Positions 1 to 9,990 of a DNA stretch of 64,000 nucleotides are shown in pieces (positions within the stretch are counted from its first letter, which is position 1; each line of letters begins with the position of its first letter). The stretch is from Cristatella mucedo. Its lineage: Eukaryota > Bryozoa > Phylactolaemata > Cristatellidae. The translations under genes were made by a program, and so were the position numbers. The stretch lies in the NCBI GenBank assembly GCA_009760855.2, contig WPIO01000131.1:962501-1026500 (forward strand). Reading direction: 5' to 3'. The notes beneath the pieces are model-generated. The model did no database searches. It saw nothing but the letters and a program-made list of their open reading frames with translations, and was not told where the DNA came from.

Positions 1-1200
1 TCAGGTGTGAGTATTAGGCTCACTTACGTTGTCCAAAAATTGATGAATTAGGTTTTAGTGCGTCGAATTACTAGGTATCGCTTGAGCATGGTACAATTCA
101 AACAAATTTCAAGTACATTCTTCCTAATGCAGCTGTAATGGCCACACAAAATACAGTACGAAGTTTCTTCGCACGACAATCGACAGCAATTTATTCTTCA
201 TTTCCTCTCGTCCTATAGCAAGTAAAAATTACTTAACTCATCGTATGCGTGTATCAATTAGAGCCAAATGCGTATGGCTGCAAACCATTTCGATATTAGT
301 GTCGGAAATATCAACTTAATACATACGTGTAGTTTTGACATACTCAGCAGTTGAAAGGTTACTCTTGAAAATCAGCTGACAGAGCCAGAATTTTGATGAA
401 CGAGAGCTGACCAGGGAAAAGCCACACATCGAGTATAGATTCACCGATCAAATCTGACATGCTTTAAAGAAGAATCTAGATTATCTATCTCCTTGATTGC
501 TGCATAGATCACCAAGTCACGTGCGAACCTGGTACAAGTTACGGTCATGTCTACGCTTGAGACCACAAGTTTTCATTCGCGTAGTAGTTTCTAGACAATA
601 TTTCGTTGACACCATACTAGGTTTTTGTATATAGCGGCACAGATTACTTTTACAACGAATCCTTGTTTAGCACTGACTCAGGTGCTCAGCTACTTGCCCA
701 ATTGGAACCCAGCAGAACGAGTTCATAGGGATGCAGATCGGCGGCTGAGGCAGGGTGTTGGGTTCCTCCAGTAGTCGATCATTTCAATAAACCCAGGATC
801 TGTTGAATTGACAGCTGCAGAAAAGGCAATGCTCATTATCTCTATGCCCAGCCAGACATGAGCAGTGACAAAGAATCAGTGGCGGACGTCACACATACTA
901 AGCAAATGCGAAAGGTATATGAGTTTATTTAGGGATATCAGTAAGTTTTTATTTCATTCTTTGCTGAATATTAGAGGACATAGCTTCAAATAAAAACCTT
1001 TCCTTATCTCAATTAACTTATCATTATAGAATTTTCTTGCACCTTGCTGCAAGTAATTCGTAAATGCTTTAGCTGACTAAATTTAGATTATATGGTTTAA
1101 AAGCCCCAAACTCACTCATGCCCGGCTTCAAGGCAAAAGCTGATCCCTTGAAACGTAGCATGTAACCATACCACTGATTCTGGTAATTTTCCTGTCAAAG
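1..1200 (+). repeat. Low-copy duplicated segment S, copy 1 (non-coding)
   Basis: No coding sequence is recognised. By eye this stretch aligns, with many substitutions, to 49,850-51,060. Shared landmarks are a GTGAGTATTAGGCT-like start near 10, a CGCTTGAGCATGGTACAATTC-like stretch near 80-105 and a TGATCTCTATGCCC-like stretch near 830-860. The same CGCTTGAG core recurs at 40,655 (+), near 10,345 (-) and near 53,170 (-), so it belongs to the lectin-block duplication rather than to a transposon I can name. The end of the segment near 1,100-1,170 resembles 63,895-63,955. Confidence 0.55.
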
Positions 1201-2370
1201 TAAAGTTTCATTTCCGTTTATATTCATCAACCATATTCATTAATGACATTAAAAACCTGTACCGCACAATAAAATATCTGAAATCCAATGCGAAGTCAGT
1301 GGATGCAGCAAAAATTGACAAGTCATGGACAATGCATCTCAAAGAACCCAAGCTTTGCTGGTGGAAGTAACTACTCCATATAGTGAATAAACCCATTGAC
1401 CTGAAAGTGAATCCAATATTAGTTTGCATTGAAATGGTGATACTGGGAGCAGTCTTCATAAAATATTGTAAGTTTTTTCATGATCAAGAGAAACCGTTAC
1501 ATTTAATCAATGACAATTCGAAAAGGGGCTTCTGTGTATTGTACTACAGTTTGAGGCATACTTTTGTGAAAAGTTGTTTGGGTGGAACAATGAAACTAGT
1601 GTGTTATTACTTTGAGTTATTGGCAATGTTTTAGTACGACAATATGGAGCAAGATAAAGAATAATACCTCAGGAAGCATATCATGTAATACAAAGCGATT
1701 GTACTACTCTTAAAATAAACAGGTCGCTTGAAAAACACATGGTAGTTTTGTAGGGGAAAAGGCAATTCTCTATACCATGCAGCTTGAGAAAGCGAAATAG
1801 CAACCCTATGTTTTTATCAGAGAGGAATATGGCCTTTCATAGCAACCTTCGTAGGCTCTACATTTGTGAAAACCAAAATACCTGGCGAAGTTAAGTTATT
1901 GACCAAATTTAATCGTAATATGGGCAAAAATAACAAAAAAGACAGAGCTGTAAAAAGGTGTCACACTTTGCCTGTCCTGGAAGAGTCACATTGCATAGTT
2001 ATTAGTCTTATTTCTGATCCCATTTTGAAGAGACTATTTTAAGTTCGCTCGAAGAACGACACAAACAACGTAATTGTGCTACATTGCGGCCCCCTATCAG
2101 CCACCACAAATAAGCGGTCACTATTCTTGTTTTTGTTTTATTACGCCGAACTGATGTGACAGCGGTTGTGCAGTAATTTGTGGGGTTTCCGTAATGGCCC
2201 ACGTAATCAGAGGCTGATTTGACGAGTTACTCTTAAATAAGCTTTATTTTTTAGTGCTAAGTTTTTTGGACAGAGGTTGTGCTTATAAATAATGATAATA
2301 ATAACAATAGTAATGCATTTGATGAATACTGAAGAGCTTTTTCATGGCCATCGCCACCGCTAGCTGAAGT
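1200..2370. other. Unrecognised intergenic DNA
   Basis: I see nothing that can be named here. Two antiparallel open frames of 83 codons (1,208-1,459 minus and 1,383-1,634 plus) resemble no family I know and their codon content looks random. The sequence is AT-rich, with a short run of TAA-type repeats beginning at about 2,290. Confidence 0.5.
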
Positions 2371-2374
2371 ACTA

Positions 2375-3345
2375 AATGATAATAATAATAATAATAATAA
2401 TGCACTTGATAAACGCCCTCAGAGATCTCAATCTCTTTCGAGTCGCCTTACATTTGCTGCAAAGGGAACCGCAATTGAATAGTGAATAGTCTCATGCTTG
2501 ATAAACAGCATGAATAACACAGTTAGGGGTGGTCAGCATGCTAGAGTGGTTAGTGGCAGCATGCACAGTGTCAGCACCCGTAAGCACATCAAGGACGAAT
2601 CGCAGGGACCCACTGAATGCTGTCCTACATAGGTGTTTTTAAGTTCTTTTTAAATGTGGTCAGGTCTGGGGATGTTCTGATGCAGGACGTGAGGCAGTTC
2701 CAGGCTTTGTGAGCTTAAGAACTAAATGCATGGTCTCTAAAGGATTTAAAGTTTGTACGGGATATTTGTAGACTGTTCGATTCTGAAAAGCGAGTGGGAC
2801 GATACATGGCCTGATGGGGGAGTAGATCTAAGAGATTGACTGGAGCCAAAGAATGAAGGGACCTAAAAGTGAGCGACAAGACCTTGTAGTCAATCCGTTG
2901 CTTGACTGGTAGCCAGTGCAGGTCGGCGAGAAGTGGAGTAATGTGGCTACTACGACGCTCACGACAGACAAGCCAAGCTGTGGAGTTTTGGACCGGCTGC
3001 AATCGCCCGATCGCACATGCTGGTAGGCCAGTAAGCAGTGAGTTGCAGAAGTCGAGACGGGATGTCACGAATGCATTGATCAAATTAGATTTGGTATTCT
3101 TAAGTAAACAAGCAAGAATTTTTGAAATATCAGGAAGATGAAAAAGGCAGATTTTACTGTGTAGGTACTATAGTCATGTAACGAGAGGTCGCATTGCAAC
3201 ATGACACCTAGATTTCGAGCTAATTCAACTGGATTAATGCTTGTAGAGCCAATTTTAAGCTTCAGCCTTTCCAATTTGTGAATCACACTGGGTTTGCCAA
3301 CAACTAGTAAGTCAGTTTTATTGATATGAGAATAGTCCAATATCA
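2375..3345 (-). mobile_element. LINE family 1 (CR1/L2-like) 3' fragment
   Basis: The minus strand encodes the C-terminal part of a reverse-transcriptase polyprotein: a KLKIGSTSI-like segment near 3,250, then LDFCNSLLTGLP, RLQPVQNSTAWLV and the diagnostic LHWLPVKQRIDYKVLSLT around 2,880-2,950, and finally FKSFRDHAFSS near 2,720. The frame shifts at about 3,080. It is followed by a 3' untranslated segment and a TAA/ATT microsatellite tail at 2,380-2,402. The copy is 5'-truncated near 3,345, as expected from target-primed reverse transcription. The family is defined by the at least ten other copies in this window with the same tail. It is a dead fragment. Confidence 0.85.
2380..2402. repeat. (TAA)n microsatellite, LINE 3' tail
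   Basis: Seven to eight TAA units lie immediately after the LINE family 1 3' end. The other copies of this LINE end in the same type of short ATT repeat (8,770, 17,440, 49,388, 52,550, 57,211), so this is the element's own tail rather than an independent microsatellite. Confidence 0.85.
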
Positions 3346-3349
3346 GCTT

Positions 3350-4290
3350 TTTTGTAGTTTGAAGCAGGATTATTGAGACCTAATACTAGCAACGCTTTTC
3401 ATTTTAAGATTCGAACATCTAAATTCACTCTTAGGGATCTCAAATAAACGCAACATCTGTCTTCTAGAAAATGTTGTTGAGCACAACCACTTGCGAACAC
3501 ATCACCTTGAAAGGCACAGTCTGTATTGCGTACTTTTGGTTTTTAAGCTAAGTGTTTGAATGGGATATGGCCGAGTTGGTTCGGTCCAGTGGTTTAGGTG
3601 CTCGCCCCGACCAAGGTCTGACTGAGGTCGTGGGCTCGAGCCCCGAGGCATATGTGAAGCGAATTATACATATTTATATTATCCCAATGCCTGCTGGTCA
3701 TCATATATGAGAAGTCAGTTCTACTGTTTTGCTCCACAGTTTCTTGCAGTGAAAAACTTTGGTAAAATCAGAGCCTTGGAAATCCTAATAATGGTAACTG
3801 AAGTAAGCAGCCGGCAACAATGCTAGAAGTTTTTGCTAAGCTTAGTAATAATTATAGCTCGAGCTTGGTAACCAATACTCTGTAACAGTACGGTTGCTGA
3901 TTTCTCATATCCCCAATACTAATCGCCTTAGCATTACTGAAACGTCTGTGGCATAGACTCTTTGTTAATACAGAAAGAATACTAAGGGTGACTTTCTGAT
4001 TTCTGACTATAAAAAGTCGTGACTGGAAGTTTTTGGCGATCAAAAGATTGGAGCTCGTAGCAGATTGGCCTGCTCTTGATGCATGTAACTGCCGAGAATT
4101 TAATAACATTTTCTCGTTCGTCGCTAACTCTGAAATGAAATCAACTCTAAAACACATGATTTTGGTCGTACCAACTATTCTAGAGGCCAATACTTATTTA
4201 CAGCATCAGTGTCACTAGGTAACAACAAATATATTCAAGGCAGCATAGAACTGCAGCAATGGGGCTCAAACAGTCTTTATACTTCCCGGA
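3350..4290 (+). repeat. Low-copy duplicated segment P, copy 1
   Basis: This non-coding stretch aligns by eye to 44,270-44,960 and 60,505-61,240. Shared landmarks are TTTTAAGATTCGAACATC near 3,402, a CTTAGGGATCTCAAATAA-like run near 3,430, TGCTTGTTGAGCACAACC-like near 3,475 and ATGCCTGCTGGTCATCATAT near 3,686. The other two copies lie directly downstream of lectin blocks B and C, and lectin block A carries the inverted equivalent at about 17,040-17,330. This copy is therefore a detached piece of the lectin block. It carries a SINE (3,563-3,683) that is missing from both paralogues. Confidence 0.6.
3563..3683 (+). mobile_element. tRNA-derived SINE, family 1
   Basis: An A-box-like TGGCCGAGTTGG (about 3,567) and a B-box-like GGGCTCGAGCCCC (about 3,631) are spaced as in a class-II (Leu/Ser-like) tRNA. 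They are followed by GAGGCATATGTGAAGCG, which the copies at 9,340 and 50,365 share. The element lacks the GAGATTAGGTTCTC core present in other copies, so it may be truncated. It sits exactly where segment P copies at about 44,495 and 60,718 have no insertion. Confidence 0.75.
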
Positions 4291-5060
4291 TGCACAAAAG
4301 AACTTCGAATGAATTCACCAATTGTGCCTAAGGTGCTTAGCACATTTAGGACCTTCGGTTCTATGGTCCACCGGGCACCCCTTCACGGTAAGAAGAAGCT
4401 GTGACTTGGGAGCACAGACAACACTGTGCCTGTCATGATCTTCTTGTCACAGATCTAGCCCAGACCGCCCAAGCATAGCTCAACAGCATATAGTCTGCGA
4501 GAAAGCTGCTCTAGCTTCTGCAGGACAGGTTCCATAGAAAAATATTTGCTAGATCTTGAAAGATTTCTCTGGAGACTGCAGCGCTCTGGTGGCGGCCTGA
4601 ACACAGGACAGGCGAATGAGATTTTAGGCATCAGCAGACAGTTTACGTAGCTGAAGAACGTGACTAGACCAGAGATCTGAGAGCGAGGCCGGCAGCTGTA
4701 GACCGGTCTAGGCGACAGCGAGGAGATCACTCGTATGGCTTCTCGATTTCTACGAGTGCAGTACAAGCCGAGAAAGAAGCAGCGAGAAGCTGGGAGAAAC
4801 GACGGATGTCAGCTTGAAAGAAGAGGTAGAACTATCAGGTTTAGCCCGGCAGGTTTAGATGGGAACCTTTTTGGGAACTGGATAATCCGGTTATTAAGAG
4901 AGCTGGTTGCCTTGCAGCTGTCCCTTGTGCTCACAGCTTGTCCCTCGGGCCAGGCTGCCACAGCGAAAGTGAATGGCAAGGCCAATGGTGCCAATTTGTT
5001 TCTTGGGAGGGGCTAGCGAAAGAGTTCACTCCTGGGCATTTGTCCACGCCTCTGACCTTT
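4290..5060. other. GC-richer stretch, no recognised gene
   Basis: Base composition rises towards about 50% GC and several overlapping open frames appear on both strands (4,455-4,766 minus; 4,735-5,016 plus; 4,809-4,994 minus). None resembles a family I know. The plus frame has a basic N-terminal part followed by a Leu/Ala-rich stretch, but also a low-quality start context. It could be an exon remnant or unique non-coding DNA; I cannot tell. Confidence 0.3.
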
Positions 5061-7680
5061 GTCAATCGAATGAAAAAGACGCACTAAAAGGGGTCGTGAG
5101 AGGATGCTTTAATCTCTCTGTCAGCACTTCTTTTTAGAGTCACTGGGAAGATCGGGCTGCACATCGAGCAATGGAATGTACTCATGGGAGCCTTAGGGCT
5201 CACGGGTTTCTTGAAGAACACGGTAGTCCTTGCCATATCCACATGATTATACTGTGGGTGTGTTGCCATAATAGGGGCGTACACGAAAGCAATCATTGTA
5301 TCAATTTGCTGCAAATGTATTGGCTTGTGCGATTGTTAACTAAAGTGCTGGCTCGAAAGTTCTGTCGCACAAAGATTTGGTTGTGCGAGTCACCTCAGCT
5401 CATCCCAGCCCTTCTGAGCTGCGATGCAAAAGAGGAAATGTACGTGTGCAGCTACTGATAACAGATGGCATCGCTTATTTTGCTTAGATGGTGCATAGGC
5501 ACCTGGCATAAAGGGCTCTTTGTAAAAACAAAAGATTGGTACCTATGGCGAATTTCTGCTGCTTGACTGCACCATGTAGTTACTTGAAGTTACTGAAGAT
5601 CAAACGATTGGAAATGTAACCTTCCTAACTGTACCCTTCTTGATGAATGAAATCAAATAGTCCAGAGTTAACGAAATTCTTGTTATTCTTGCATTTTTGA
5701 AAGTTAAACTACCTTAAGAGAGCGTTCGGTCTGACCGTGGGGCAAATATCTGACGCTAATGCAGAGTTATAATGACAGTTACACTAGGAAACCAAGAATT
5801 GATATTCATATCAGTGTACACCTGGATTAATCGGACAATAAGGGCCATTACACTCTCCGGAATCACAAAAAGAACTTGAGATTAACTCCCTAGACCACCA
5901 CTTGAAGTTAAACATCTGAGATGATTTTTAGTAAGTTTTTTGAGTTGCAGAATGTGCTCCTTTAGAGTTGTCACATTTGTCAAATACAATCTGCTTGACT
6001 GTTCAGTCGATGAACTTTCTTGTATACTAAATAAATCCCTAAAACTAGGAAAACTCTATGTCGGCCTTATAAATCACCCAACCGGAAGTGGAGCAGTCTT
6101 ATGGTTTTCTTAGGCTATGGCTTTGAGAGCCAAAGAACATTTAAACTCCATAGCCTGTGGGGAATGAACTTTTAGAGAATCTGTTCAAAATATCATCAAG
6201 ATGCATCCACCAATTATATTGGTGGATGGGGCAGCGTGTTGATTCTATTGGCATACCTAATCTAATGAAATTGTAGGTGTTGCCTGGCAAAGACTCAAAA
6301 GTGAAGAATTTACTTCAGGGTCATCGTACCCATCATAGCCCAAATATGATCGTAACAATCTTTGAGGGAACTTATTAAGTCAGACATCACATATCGAACA
6401 ATTACAGCAATTAAAATTCTGCAAACTCCATACCGGCCGATCATCAACGAGAGCTAAAAAAAATCGTACCCATGCAGCTCAGGCTATTGTTGCCCCAGCA
6501 GATGCAACTTGTCCGAAATGTGATAGCTGTATCGACCAGCAGTCGTTCGTCGAGATAAATGCCGAGTCCAGTCGTGGATTTAGTTCATGGATAGCATCTT
6601 CATTCAACATCTGCTTGACCTCAGTGGCCTCGTGCATGGCACCATCACCGCGTGAGAAGAATGCATTTAATTCGATGTGGCAAGGAAGCCTGTCTTAAAG
6701 AGGATCGCTAAGAGGTGTAAGGTGGCTTCTTGCTTGTGCTGCTCACAGTTCAGCTTATGCTCAATGGGGAATTACATTCTCCTGGTCCCCTAACCCCTTT
6801 CAAGTGCTGGGAGCCAGCAGCCCGTTCACTTCTATACCAAAATTGCCATAATGCAGGCGTCACCGTCCTTTAACTGCTAACGTAGTGTGAGGCTACCAAA
6901 GCTGGGTTGAATTAAGCCGCCAACACTACACTCGAATTGATGCTAGTCTCAGCCTAGAGGCGACAAATATTAGTGACACCTGAACATGTGATCACAGCTA
7001 GTGACTGGTATGTACAGCACTAATGCAGGCTGGTACATTATCCAAATACGGCGGTGATATATGAATTCACATTTTAACCTAATAAGCCGATATTCAATAC
7101 ATTCCGCAGCCTAGGCAAGTCTCTTTGAAATTAACAGAGCCTTACTCGCGGTCATGCAGCACCGGCTGAGGACACCAAATAAGCTCAAAGGCCAGCAGCT
7201 CTGGATATATGAATCCCAAGTGGAAAAGCATACAATCTCGACAAACTAGCATAGCATATTAGAGCACTGTCGCAGCTAGAGTGATTGATTTCATAACGCC
7301 ACCAATATTGCGACTGTTTTGAAAATTGTTTGCTGTGCACCATGAGTCACCGAAAGTGCTGCTACAGACCATGATGGAAGCCGACACGAAACATGAAGAT
7401 AGTGGGGCCTGAGAAAATCTAAAAGACACAGCATTTTCATAAAGCGAGGCAGGACGGTGGGCTCAGATGTGGTTTCTGTCAGCAAGCTCTACGTTTTTCT
7501 GAATGTACGCCATGACAGGTCCAAGCCTTGGCAGTTGAAGTAACTGCTATTTGTAGCGATTCGGCTTGTTTGCCAGAATGGGTATTCTATAGTTCCCTTA
7601 TTAACATTGTGATACTAGAAGCTATCCCAGTAGAACATTGAACATTTCATAAATCAAACGAGTTCTAAGGATCCAGTCTA
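5060..7680. other. Unrecognised intergenic DNA
   Basis: About 2.6 kb holds no reading frame with recognisable homology and no tRNA, SINE or LINE signature that I can see. The short open frames at 5,171-5,458 (+) and 7,291-7,485 (-) have no visible domain or splice-site context. Confidence 0.5.
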
Positions 7681-7779
7681 ATAATAATAACATCAATAAT
7701 AAGCTTGCATATTACTCTTGGAGAACTGATTATATTTCTAGGCATTCAACAGATGCTGCATGGAAAGCATTTTTAAGTG

Positions 7780-8240
7780 AGTGGTCTTAACATCTACAAG
7801 TAGCAGGTGCAGTGTAAGTATGCACCTGCTGACTAAGGATGAATAATTAAGACCCAATAAATGCTGTGCTAAACAGGTTTGTTTTAAGCTTTTTTCAAAT
7901 TCCGTCGTGTCGGGGCTGATCTAGCGGGCATCAATAGTGAGTTCCACACTTTGGGAGCATACGATCCGAAGGCATGGTCTCCAAAGGTTATGAGGTTCGA
8001 CGAGGTATGGCCAAACGAATCGAGTCAGAATCGCAGACTGTACCATTATTGGCCTAGTAGTAGAGTAGTTCTGGTAGGTAGATTGGGGCCAGAGAATGGA
8101 GTGACCTAAAACTAAGTGGCAGAACGTTGATTTTAATACTCCCCTTGATTGAAAGCCCGTACAAGAGGGTGAGAAGGGGTGACATGTAGCAGCTAAGATG
8201 CTCTTGAGTGTCAACCCTAGCTGCAGAGTTAATAGACCTT
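7780..8240 (-). mobile_element. LINE family 1 3' fragment (minus half of a head-to-head pair)
   Basis: On the minus strand the sequence matches the end of LINE family 1: LGPSF-like, then a decayed LHWLPVK-equivalent around 8,130-8,160, GHSILWPQST near 8,070-8,100 and the CTAAATGCATGGTCTCC-equivalent near 7,970. Many frameshifts are present. The ATT-type repeat at 7,680-7,702 may be its tail. A plus-strand copy of the same element follows from about 8,330, so the two are in opposite orientation. Confidence 0.7.
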
Positions 8241-8329
8241 TGGTCTCAGACGTTGTAAAAGTGAGAAACGATGGTCCTAACGTGTTATTCCATATTCCAA
8301 TCAGTTGGTTGCCAATGATTTTTTCTAAT

Positions 8330-8782
8330 CTTATTGAGCATCGTACCACCCGCTTCTCGGAATCCAACAGTCTAGAAATACCTCATACAAACCTTAAATC
8401 CTTTGGAGACCGTGCATTTAGTTCATATGCTCCCAAAGCCTGGAACTCCCTCCCGACCTGCGTCAAAACACCCCCTGATTCATCTGACCACATTTAAAAG
8501 GAACCAAAAAACACACCTATTTAGGACAGCTTTTAGTGGGTCCGTGTGATTCGTCTTTGATGTGCTTATGCATGCTGACACTGTGCATGCTGCCACTAAC
8601 CACATTTGCATGCTGACCCTGTGCATGTCACCCCTAACCGTATTATTCATCTCGTTTGTTTTTCATGCTTAATTTTACTTACCATTCAATTGCATTTCAC
8701 TTTACAGCAAATGTAAAGTGCATAGAGAGAGATTGAGTTCTCTGAGGGTGCTTTATCAAGTGAATTATTATTATTATTAGAT
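8330..8782 (+). mobile_element. LINE family 1 3' fragment
   Basis: The frame reads TTRFSESNSLEIPHTNLKSF then GDRAFSSYAPKAWNSLPTCV, the standard C-terminus of this LINE family. It is followed by the 3' untranslated segment containing GTGCATGCTGCCACTAACC and GTGCATGTCACCCC, and ends in an ATTATT tail at about 8,766-8,780. It is truncated at its 5' end immediately beside the oppositely oriented fragment. Confidence 0.85.
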
Positions 8783-8784
8783 GA

Positions 8785-9265
8785 AAAAAATGAGGCCTGC
8801 ATCAGAAATCTTTTAATTTACCACAACTTGCTTAAGACAATGGGGGAGTATTAGGAGTCAAGAGACTACAGGCCGAACGTGATGAACTAGAAGGTGCCTA
8901 AACTACGTCTTAAAACCAGTTAACCTCGTGACCAACAAAGGCTTAATTTTGAAGAAAAAGACCGGACAAGTTCCCTCGCTTGAAACGATACATCATAGCG
9001 TCATTAGTTTTTTTTAGCACAGAAGATTTAGGCATTTCCCTTTAAATTACTTGCAAATTAGATTCCGTAATGGGCGAATACTCACAGAAAACTCAGTACG
9101 TAAGAAGAAAGCCCGACTATATCGGCATTCAATTCGGCACTAATAGAATAATCTCATTTCTCATCCCGCTATACTAACATTCAGAAATCCTCCAGAGTGT
9201 GCTGCCCAAAAACAGTATTATACTGAACAAATTGCATGCCAGATGTCAGCCGCCAGGACCAAATG
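8785..9265. other. Unrecognised intergenic DNA
   Basis: Nothing can be named in this AT-rich stretch between the LINE tail and the first of two SINEs. Confidence 0.5.
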
Positions 9266-9269
9266 ACTG

Positions 9270-9412
9270 GTTGGGCCCACTGGTTGAGGTCCTCACCCCG
9301 ACCAAGGTCTGGCTGAGGTCATGGGCTCGAGCTCCGAGGCATATGTGAAGCGCCAGAATAGAGATTAGGTTCTCTTGAGGCTCTACAAAAGTTAATTGTA
9401 TTTTACTGATTT
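9270..9412 (+). mobile_element. tRNA-derived SINE, family 1
   Basis: The element has GACTGGTTGGGCCCACTGG then CCCCGACCAAGGTCTGGCTG, a B-box-like GGGCTCGAGCTCC, the shared GAGGCATATGTGAAGCG, and a GAGATTAGGTTCTC core ahead of an AT-rich tail. Copies with the same order occur at 21,765 and 50,315. The tRNA-like head is decayed. Confidence 0.75.
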
Positions 9413-9483
9413 AAATGACCACGATCCATTTTTCCGCGAATCTTGTGTCGGACATGAATTGAAGCGATTAAATACATAGATAC

Positions 9484-9652
9484 AAGCTGATTTAACAGCC
9501 TCGTTTTGTATAGCGACAGAAAAGCCTTGGCGGCTATCACTGCCGCTTGCAGTGGTGATAAAGGATCGCCCACCACAGGATTTGAACCCACGACCTTGGC
9601 ACGGAGAAATAGAAAAGCAACCGCTTTGCTTAGTGAGACATTAAGGCTCACC
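9484..9652 (-). mobile_element. tRNA-derived SINE, family 2
   Basis: On the minus strand GGTGAGCC begins a tRNA-like head with a B-box-like GGTTCAAATCC (about 9,582-9,592), followed by a body containing TTTATCACCACTGCAAGCGG and CGCTATACAAAACGAGGC. The same body occurs at 35,671-35,852, and head-only copies are at 23,850-23,941 (-) and 19,066-19,165 (+). Confidence 0.75.
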
Positions 9653-9914
9653 ATAACAGGTGCGGTTTCTGATAATGGCTGACTCAATTAGAGACGTAAT
9701 TTCTTATTACCTCTTAGAGAATCTCGCTCAGTTGCTTCTCAGTCCAACAGATAGCAGAGGTCAAGCTTGCAATAAGTTGGGAAAATTAAAGGGAAGATAT
9801 TCAGGTGTCAATTACGACGTCTAAAGAGGTAGGCCTGTGGCTCGCTATGAAACAAGGCTACTACCACAGTAGGGAGATGTCTAACTCTTAGGAAAACTGG
9901 ATCTTTTTCAGGTG

Positions 9915-9990
9915 CTTCACCTAGGCCGAATGGCTCGAACCCGTGACCACTCCAGACCTTGGTCGGGGTTAGACGGCCAAGCCATAATCC
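9915..9990 (-). mobile_element. SINE family 1 head fragment
   Basis: On the minus strand the order GGCTTGGCCGTCTAACCCC, GACCAAGGTCTGGAGTGG, TCACGGGTTCGAGCC matches the head of SINE family 1, with a canonical-looking B box (GGGTTCGAGCC). The body is missing. Confidence 0.5.

Noticed and set aside
1208-1634. Antiparallel 83-codon open frames as a gene
   Set aside because: No start context, domain, splice sites or conservation in segment S copy 2; expected by chance in this composition.
2380-2402. Repeat array of CRISPR or satellite type
   Set aside because: It is a simple TAA microsatellite forming the LINE 3' tail; no CRISPR-like spaced repeats exist anywhere in the window.
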